A model generated the notes under the pieces. It did no database searches. It was not told where the DNA came from and saw only the letters and a list, made by a program, of their open reading frames with translations. From Synechococcus sp. PCC 7335 (GTDB lineage Bacteria; Cyanobacteriota; Cyanobacteriia; Phormidesmidales; Phormidesmidaceae): 64,000 nt of DNA. The first letter of the stretch is position 1; every line of letters starts with the position of its first letter. The DNA is taken from the NCBI RefSeq assembly GCF_000155595.1, contig NZ_DS989907.1, positions 76,905-140,904 on the forward strand, given 5' to 3'. The translations under genes were made by a program, and so were the position numbers. Shown here piece by piece: positions 1 to 6,500 of this stretch.

Positions 1-2
1 TA

Positions 3-71
3 GAAGGGTTCGACTTAGAGAAGCAGCAGAGAATAGCAGCTTATGCTTTTGAACAAGCGGGCAAAGGGTAA
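3..71 (+). CDS. 3' end of an unidentified gene (partial)
   Basis: The window opens inside a reading frame of 22 sense codons ending in TAA at 69-71. The residues (rich in Glu, Lys, Gln, Ala) look like a helical C-terminus. It is on the same strand as the ATPase gene that begins 92 bases later and may be its upstream neighbour. Too little is visible for a function, and a chance open frame is possible. Confidence 0.35.
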   Translation, partial: EGFDLEKQQRIAAYAFEQAGKG

Positions 72-163
72 TGAGCTTTTGAAGGCCGCTTGTTCCAGGT
101 AAGCAACTTTTTAGTTAGGTGTATAAGAGTTACGAACAAAAAATTATTCAGTGAGCAACAGCT

Positions 164-1039
164 ATGACCATTCACATCATCACAAGTGGAAAAGCGAATG
201 TCGGTAAATCATCTTTTGCAGCAGCGCTAGCGACCGTAGGTGCCAATGCTGGCGCAAACCCCTCTCTCATCGATGCAGACGACGAGAACCAAACGCTCTA
301 TAAGCTATATGGGAAAGGAGTCCCAAGAATTAAGCTCTCTGATGATGAATTATACGAGGCACAGCCAGATACAATTTGGTACAAAGCACTGCAAACTGGT
401 AGGGATGTCATTGTCGATCTGGCTGCACAAACAGATAGTCATATTAACCGCTGGCTAGATGATAGAGGCATCTTAGAAGCCGCAAAAGACAACAACATAG
501 GAGTGATCAAGTGGTGGTTAGCTGATTTAGATCCTGATTCGTTCGAGAGATTAGATACGCTCTGCCAGCGCTACAGGACTGATGAGATAACGCATGTGTT
601 AGTCAAAAGTCATTTCAGAGGTCGTCCCTCACTTTGGGCGGAGACTGAAGCCGAAAACAAAAATATTATTACAGCGAAGGAAAACGGCCTTAAAAGCATT
701 GAGTTTCCCAAAATGTTCATTGGGATAAATGATAGGCTTCGAGCTAACAATCAAACCTTCTACGAGGTCTTGCAAGACAAAAAGCATGAAAACATTGATA
801 TGCTAAACCGTTCGTCAGTGATCAAATGGATAAAAAGATGCACCGAGCAGATAGAGCAGGTTTATCAATTCACTCCGGTCAAGGTCGAGACACAAAAGGC
901 AGAGGGTGAGACAAATGCTACGCCAGAGAACAAAACGGTAGGAACTAAGGTGCAGAAACCAGATGGAGATAAAGGTAAGTCGAAAACTGGTGCTCCAGAC
1001 AGCAAAAAGAATGAGCCTGTTCAGACAAAGGCAAAGTGA
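164..1039 (+). CDS. ParA/MinD-like P-loop ATPase
   Basis: A 291-residue cytoplasmic P-loop NTPase. The N-terminus has a beta strand followed by the deviant Walker A SGKANVGKSS (residues 8-17), then IDADDENQT (about 37-45) at the position of switch I, and DVIVDLAAQ (about 81-89) resembling the Walker B region. This is the pattern of ParA/MinD/SIMIBI ATPases used in plasmid partition, or of the MobD/TraL-like ATPases of mobilisation regions. The C-terminal 60 residues are a Lys/Glu/Thr-rich low-complexity tail, often a sign of a partner- or DNA-binding extension. No ParB or centromere repeats are visible beside it. Its stop lies only about 6 bases from the predicted right end of the IS605 element, so the insertion may have removed a downstream partner gene. 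Family call firm, exact role (partition or mobilisation) open. Confidence 0.75.
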   Translation: MTIHIITSGKANVGKSSFAAALATVGANAGANPSLIDADDENQTLYKLYGKGVPRIKLSDDELYEAQPDTIWYKALQTGRDVIVDLAAQTDSHINRWLDDRGILEAAKDNNIGVIKWWLADLDPDSFERLDTLCQRYRTDEITHVLVKSHFRGRPSLWAETEAENKNIITAKENGLKSIEFPKMFIGINDRLRANNQTFYEVLQDKKHENIDMLNRSSVIKWIKRCTEQIEQVYQFTPVKVETQKAEGETNATPENKTVGTKVQKPDGDKGKSKTGAPDSKKNEPVQTKAK

Positions 1040-1044
1040 CAGAG

Positions 1045-1190
1045 GTTGACACTCCCACCCATGAATGGGCGAGATTCTCCCGTCTAGGCAGACATTGGGA
1101 ACAACGTGAGTTGTTGTGCTGACTGATTCATGGAGTTAAGGGGATTATCAAATACCCCATCCGCTGAAGCCACAACGCCCATTACAGACG
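1045..1190 (-). ncRNA. Putative omega RNA of TnpB (3' end of tnpB plus right end)
   Basis: Known TnpB systems process a guide RNA from the 3' part of the tnpB transcript and the right end, with the guide taken from DNA just beyond that end. Here the tnpB stop at 1084 is followed by a palindrome-containing right end up to about 1045. The predicted guide would come from the adjacent 3' end of the ATPase gene. The 5' limit is a guess; the inference rests on gene order and hairpins only. Confidence 0.4.
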
Positions 1191-2268
1191 CCGCTTCTTT
1201 TAGAATCAACGGACACGAAAAGCCATCCCACTGGGCAATATTAACGGCAGCATTCCAATCAGCATTGCACTGATAGCCATTGGCACCAGTGAACGTATGC
1301 CCATTGCGCTTGCCATCCAATTGCCCCGTCCGATGGTCGCTCTTCGATGTGTAGGCAGCAGGTCGCTTGTTTACCTGCCTGCCTGCTAAAGCCATCTTAT
1401 AGACCAGCTTTGTTTCTAAGTCGTAGTACGCCCAGGTGTGGCGAGAAGTGCCAGCATCAGAACGGTTCATCTTTCGCTGCTTCGACGTTTGCCGGATATT
1501 AGAGAGATCTTCTAGATATAGATCTGCCTTCTGTGACTGCGCGAAGCGGACAATCCGACGACTGATGGTGTGATTGACTTCACGCATCCACCGCGACTCA
1601 CGCCGCTCTAGTTTCTTCACCGCTCTGTACTTGCCAGCCGCTTGCAGTTTACGCCGCAACTGTTGGAACCGCCGACGCCGATGCTTTACATCAACACCTG
1701 AGAAGAACAGGCAGCGCCCGCTTGCAGTTGCGGCGACGGCTAGATTATTCTGGCCCCGGTCTACGCCGATGCGCTGAGTGCTTTTTTTCTCGGGAACGTC
1801 CCGAGTGATAGAAAGCATCGCGTACCAGACGCCGCGTAGCTGCATTAGCTTCAGAGATCCTTTCTCAACGTCGCCGTTGATGATGTCGTCTAGCTGATCT
1901 ATAAAATGCGGATGTACTGCAATAGGCACCCGCTTAACACCCTGCACCGTTGGGAAGCTAACAGAGTAGGTAGTGCCCACTTTGGCCACTTTCCAGTTCT
2001 GTTTGTTCACTTCTGGCCAAAACACTTTGAACGCTTTGGCCCGCTTGCCTGCCTTACCTTTCAGAATGCGAATCACCTGATTCGATAGAGCAGACTTTAA
2101 CGGCGTGACAACTTGCGCTGTCGTCAGCTTCTTGCGCTCAGCGTGAGGCACCAGCAATAACTCATTCGCCAACTGCGTTGTCGCTGCTGTCGTTTGCCCA
2201 AACATATTTGCTTTGGCCTGATTGAGGTCAAAGAACTTGAGTTTTAGCGTCGTCGTCACTGGTGTCAT
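1084..2268 (-). CDS. tnpB: TnpB, RNA-guided RuvC nuclease of IS605 element
   Basis: 394 residues from the ATG at 2268; an upstream in-frame ATG would run into the tnpA start region and lacks support. The RuvC-like catalytic triad is visible: D170 in GVDRG, E253 in YLEDL and D337 in NADWNAA. A basic segment (residues about 195-225, many Arg/Lys) corresponds to the RNA-binding bridging helix. The usual CxxC zinc-ribbon between the last two catalytic motifs is replaced by TSKSDHRTGQLDGKR with a single later Cys, as in a subgroup of cyanobacterial OrfB proteins from memory. TnpB cuts DNA next to a transposon-associated motif under guidance of an omega RNA and helps keep the element at its site. 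The gene appears intact. Confidence 0.85.
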   Translation of the reverse strand: MTPVTTTLKLKFFDLNQAKANMFGQTTAATTQLANELLLVPHAERKKLTTAQVVTPLKSALSNQVIRILKGKAGKRAKAFKVFWPEVNKQNWKVAKVGTTYSVSFPTVQGVKRVPIAVHPHFIDQLDDIINGDVEKGSLKLMQLRGVWYAMLSITRDVPEKKSTQRIGVDRGQNNLAVAATASGRCLFFSGVDVKHRRRRFQQLRRKLQAAGKYRAVKKLERRESRWMREVNHTISRRIVRFAQSQKADLYLEDLSNIRQTSKQRKMNRSDAGTSRHTWAYYDLETKLVYKMALAGRQVNKRPAAYTSKSDHRTGQLDGKRNGHTFTGANGYQCNADWNAAVNIAQWDGFSCPLILKEAASVMGVVASADGVFDNPLNSMNQSAQQLTLFPMSA

Positions 2269-2310
2269 TGGTCTATCATAACAAGCAGTAGACCAAGCTA
2301 GTGTGGAGAT

Positions 2311-2709
2311 ATGGGGCAAAAATATAGGCATGAGAACACATCTGTTTCGTTCCTTAACTATCATTTTGTCTGGACAGTTAGGCGTCGAAAGAAGCTACTT
2401 AATGGAGACTTAGACACTAGGCTCAAAGCACTTATACACGAAGCTGTATCAAACATAGACTGCAAGGTGATAGCGCTAGAGACTCACTATGACCATGTTC
2501 ATCTATTTGTGAACGCCATCCCTAACCTGGCACCCTCGCAAATCATGCATAGAGTCAAAGGGTATTCTTCTCATGTGTTGCGTGAGGAGTACCCTTGGAT
2601 TAAAACTAAGCTGCCTAGTCTATGGACTCGCAGCTATCTTGTGTCTACTGCTGGCAACGTTTCGGGCGATACAATAAAGCGGTACGTTGAGGAGCAAAAG
2701 ACCCGATAG
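2311..2709 (+). CDS. tnpA: TnpA, Y1 HUH transposase of IS605 element
   Basis: 132 residues, normal length for an IS200-type Y1 transposase. The HUH motif is HVH at residues 62-64 (context YDHVHLFV), and the likely nucleophile is Y125 in IKRYVEEQ near the C-terminus. Such enzymes act as dimers that recognise subterminal hairpins and cut and rejoin single-stranded DNA. It starts 42 bases from the divergent tnpB start. No frameshift is seen, so the element may be autonomous. Confidence 0.9.
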   Translation: MGQKYRHENTSVSFLNYHFVWTVRRRKKLLNGDLDTRLKALIHEAVSNIDCKVIALETHYDHVHLFVNAIPNLAPSQIMHRVKGYSSHVLREEYPWIKTKLPSLWTRSYLVSTAGNVSGDTIKRYVEEQKTR

Positions 2710-2745
2710 AAGCAAGATTGCTCGCTATCGCTCACCGTCTTATTT

Positions 2746-2766
2746 ACCACCTCTGAAGAGAGTGGT
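2746..2766. repeat. Left-end hairpin of the IS605 element
   Basis: ACCAC-CTCT pairs with AGAG-A-GTGGT around a GA loop, leaving one bulged A at 2761. It lies 37 bases past tnpA and is followed by a T-run on the plus strand, so it may also end tnpA transcription. Bulged subterminal hairpins of this kind are what Y1 transposases bind. Confidence 0.6.
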
Positions 2767-2927
2767 TTTTACGACGATTTCTGTAAAGAGACTATGTGAA
2801 GGTCACGGTATCTGTAATGACGATACTTACTTGCAACCATAAGTACCAAAACAGCTTACGAATAGAAAGGTACTAGACTAACCAGCAGCTGCTTAACTCG
2901 ATGGCGATCGCGTGTTGACGACAGTAA

Positions 2928-2967
2928 AACAGCCCCCCATCAGTATAGGAAACTGATAGGGGCTGTT
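2928..2967 (-). terminator. Strong inverted repeat after the 2973-3362 gene
   Basis: AACAGCCCC and ATCAGT arms pair with ACTGAT and GGGGCTGTT around a short loop, with one unpaired base on each side. It begins six bases past the stop codon of the minus-strand gene, so it is the likely transcription terminator of the whole minus-strand block. Confidence 0.65.
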
Positions 2968-2972
2968 AGCTG

Positions 2973-3362
2973 TTAGAATGCGTTCGCACCAAGACCGAAC
3001 ATAACAGTCTTGGTAAAGACCCGATCGTAAAACGTTCCATTTCGCAAGTCGTTCTCAAACCATTCTGGTAGAGAAAAGTCCTCAACTTCCATATCGCAAA
3101 AGCTGTCGTAGAGTGCTTCGATAAACTCTCCTGCCTCGTGATACTTCTTTTCGCCTTCCTCTAGTCGAAGCAACAACGGGTCAAATTTATCGGACCAATC
3201 GCACCTAGCAACGAAGGCGAAAAAGCTTAGCAGTGTAGAATTCCAACCTACAGCAACTACGCAGGAACCACCGTGACTATGCAGATCGTAATCTTCGGTG
3301 AACAAGTAACTGCAATCTTCTGGAAGGAGCTTATAAAAGTTGTCCGGGTATTGAATCATCAT
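2973..3362 (-). CDS. Hypothetical acidic protein, 129 aa
   Basis: Not recognised. A soluble, acidic protein rich in aromatic residues (Phe, Tyr, Trp) with an EEGEKKYHEAGEF helix mid-way. It is the last gene of the minus-strand block and follows the polymerase-like gene. The ATG at 3362 overlaps the stop of a putative 14-codon leader peptide (ATGATG junction), and a copy of the GCTGCGC leader motif lies 46 bases upstream. A terminator hairpin follows the stop directly. Confidence 0.6.
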   Translation of the reverse strand: MMIQYPDNFYKLLPEDCSYLFTEDYDLHSHGGSCVVAVGWNSTLLSFFAFVARCDWSDKFDPLLLRLEEGEKKYHEAGEFIEALYDSFCDMEVEDFSLPEWFENDLRNGTFYDRVFTKTVMFGLGANAF

Positions 3363-3403
3363 AGCTTTGCCTTAATGTGGATTACGAGAGTAGCCTCGTT
3401 CAT
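3359..3403 (-). CDS. Putative leader peptide MNEATLVIHIKAKL
   Basis: A 14-codon frame starts at the ATG five bases after the GCTGCGCATAGA motif. Its TGA overlaps the ATG of the following gene, the arrangement used for translational coupling. It matches the leader at 10226-10273 (both begin MNEAT and share a hydrophobic core) although codons differ and one has an extra codon, hinting at protein-level conservation. No Shine-Dalgarno sequence is evident, so it may be only DNA-level similarity. Confidence 0.4.
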   Translation of the reverse strand: MNEATLVIHIKAKL

Positions 3404-3407
3404 CACA

Positions 3408-3420
3408 TCTATGCGCAGCA
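3408..3420 (-). promoter_or_regulatory. GCTGCGC leader motif, copy 1
   Basis: On the minus strand it reads TGCTGCGCATAGA followed five bases later by TGAACGAGGCTAC. It lies 46 bases upstream of the 2973-3362 gene and shares the extended form with the copies at 10283 and 25938. Confidence 0.5.
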
Positions 3421-3511
3421 CGATCAATCGTCTTTTGTAGACTCATATAGATAGCAGAAGGTACTAGATCAGCTTCAAATGGATAGCGTCAAAGATCGCT
3501 TTTGCTAGTGA

Positions 3512-6500
3512 TTACCGTTCTTGTCCTCGACTTTGGCTGGTAGTCAACTCTTTGGTATTTGCGGTTACCTTAGCAGTTTTATAAGCAGCGATCGCTTTTT
3601 CAATTCTGTCTTTATCACTGGTTCTGACTACACAGTTAGCACCTCGAAAATCAGCAGGCGCTTTGGCTTCAAAGTTACTAGACTCGAAGCGATAGGCAGC
3701 AGTAGTCTCTTTTCCGGCGGTTAGGATTCGCTGCTGTAGCGATTCATCACCGAGCGCTTTTGCAACGTTATACCATTGTCTTAGTTCGTTGCTACTTGGA
3801 CGGTAGATGTCATCGGCAGGAGGGAAGGCAACCACGTTGCCGTTTACATAATCACCTACTGGAGACATCTTCAGTCCCCACAGCGGTTGACCTGCTACTT
3901 TACTTAGCTCCATTAATCTATCTAAGTGTTCAGGGCTTTGCTTTTCGAGAGATGACCAAAGCCTTCTATAGTTCTTATCTTGCACTTGCTCTGGCGTAAT
4001 TAGGTATTGACTGCCCACATCGAAAGCAACTTTGTGACCGTTCCCTTTGACAATTCCTCTATCGCCTTGTTTGAAGCCATAGTCAGCATAAGGTTCACCC
4101 AAGTGCGTACTATGTACCCTGCCATAATTCCGCATGGCTTCTACGCAAGAGCTAACGGGCAACGGATTTTGGTCTTCTGCGATACGCAACGATTCGGGTG
4201 TGATGATTGGTCTACCTGTAATCGCAATTGGCGCTAAAGATGGCGTTGTCTCGGTTGAAGTTATCGGGCTTGACTGTTCTGGAGAAGAGGCGATCGCGTC
4301 CGGCGGCTTCACCTGCGATGACAGTTTCTGGTTTTGCCCTTGAAGAGGTACCAGCTCGCGCATCTGAGAGTAATCTTCTGCGCTGATAGTGACATCGGCA
4401 TGTCTATAGGCTGAAGGTGGATCGAAGTCAAAGCCAGGCGCATTAATATCTTCTGCGCTGTCTACCCACCGTTGTTTTAGAGATTGCTCCACCTCTAGAA
4501 TTCTGAAAAGTTCGGCGCTTGGACAACCTTGCTTTGATGCTGCATTGAACCACTGATCAACTTCTTCGTAGGAAGGCGAGTAGCCAGGAGATTGCTGCGT
4601 TTCTACTGTTGCTGTAGCATCTGATGCTTCTAATGAAGAAGCAATTTCGGCGCTTGCCGTCTTCAGCCCAGAACTTTGGTGAAGCCCATCCCATAGTTCA
4701 CCAGAAGGCTGATGTATTCGGCCTAGCTTGTACTCACCGAGCGGTTCTACAGTCAGCCCCCATAGAGTGCTACCGTTCGCCTGCGCTTTGCTAATCCGAT
4801 CGTATAAAGCAGCGGCAGACGCCCTTTCCTTATCGGCCCAATGCTCGATATAGCCTTCTGTCTCTAGCGCCTCCTGCGTAATGCGATACTGCTTGCCGAC
4901 TTGCATTGCAATCTGTTGCTTCGCATCATCAGGAGAGGGCACCACTACAATATCTCCCTCGCGGACTCTATAGACAGCGTAGGGCTCTCCTTCCAAACTC
5001 ATATGGCTACGGCCCTGCGCTAGTGCATCGAACTGAGCTTGAGTTTGCTCGATGGCTGGCAGATCAAGCACCTGCATGTTGAGTACCGCAGCGCTGGTAT
5101 TGTTCTTCGAGAAGTGCGCCATGTAGGTTTTCCCGGCTGGCAGCGCTCGGCTATCTTTAGAAAAAGCACCGACAAATAAGCGATTGCCATCGGGTTTAAC
5201 GACATAGACCGTAGGCAATGTGACCGTGGTTTGAACGCCCTTCTCTTTCTTCACAAAGTTATCTGTACTGATCTGAATAGTGTGAGGGCTGTGCTCAACG
5301 AGCTGCTGCCGCACCTCAGATGGAATTTGTAGACGACCAATCACGGTTGCGGGCGCAGGACTAACTTGTTCGCTAACCACATCTGGATAGGAGCGCAAAG
5401 CAATGTTTCTGCCTGCATAGCCTTGCCAAAGAGCAGCAGTTGTTTGGCGATGGTGTTGGGCTTCGTCCTGGCCTGGGGGTGGCGCAAGCGATGACTCCAG
5501 GTACTGCCGCGCTTGCTCATAGAGCATATCGGTATCATGCCGCTGCGCCCACGGTACTCGGATGGTGGCCTTGGGTTTAGCGATACTCAGTTTTGCTTGG
5601 TTTGTTAGTCGCTTAGAGAGTTCGTGCTGCTTAGCCGATTCAGGCGAAACAAAGCCGATTCGCTGGGCTTTCGTCTGTCCGGTCTGATCAACAAACGTCA
5701 GCTGAGCGGGAAACTGTTCTTTAAAAGCGGCGCTAGCATCTCTTTTGATCCGAATAGTTCCGGCTAGCGGTTCGCCATTAGTACGCCAAATCGGTAGAGT
5801 ACCACGACTATCTTCAATGTTCTGGAGCGTTAGTTGTCTGCCGTCCGGCAATGTGACTAGTAGCGTAGGCTTCTGATCTTCAGAATGACGCTTGCGTAGC
5901 CTGTCTTTGCTACTGCTTATCTTATCAACAAGCTGATTGTTCTCTTTTGCAACCTTTGTAGCCTGCTTAATGCTCGCCTCGCTCTGCATCTCTGGAAAGA
6001 TAGCGTTGAACTCGGTATTCTCTCGTTCTTCCAGGCGAACATCGCTATACTCTTGATTGACCAGCCGCACCCCGTCCGCAACAGGTTCTTGGGTAGATGT
6101 CGGCATGAGTTTGCCGTCCATGTAGACACTAGTATTGTGCTTACACTGCCTTAGTTCATCTTCCTTGTACTGAAGCGCCTTGATGAAGTTATGCAGGTTT
6201 TCATCAATACCTTTGGAGCTTTTTGCGGAGTCTACAGCGGTTTGCAAGTTGACCGCGTTAGGTCCGTTCGCGACCTCAGAGAGAAAACTAGAAGCATTCT
6301 GTAAATGTCTTGAGACATACTGAGCACGTTTGTCCGGATCATCGTAAGTCGCTAACTGATGAGTAGCTGTGGCAATGTCGTTGATTCGTTCGGTGTAGAG
6401 AGCCGGAAAATTTTGACTGCTAAGCCAATCATCATCAGGAATAGAAAGCCGACCTCTATCTGCTTTTTGCAACACGCTAGTAAAATGGGCGGAAACTTGG

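Larger units (their letters stand above)
1045..2782 (-). mobile_element. IS605-type element (IS200/IS605 family)
   Basis: The element has divergent tnpA (plus strand) and tnpB (minus strand) genes, as in IS605/IS608. On the tnpB strand the right end carries a subterminal imperfect palindrome (CCCAT..ATGGG, about 1057-1068) and finishes near GTCAAC at 1045-1050. The left end has a bulged hairpin at 2746-2766, and TTTAC lies about 16 bases outside it (2783-2787), matching the TTAC-like 5' flank preferred by IS608-type elements. IS200/IS605 elements move as single strands and make no target duplication, so the boundaries rest on these hairpins and are approximate. Confidence 0.7.
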
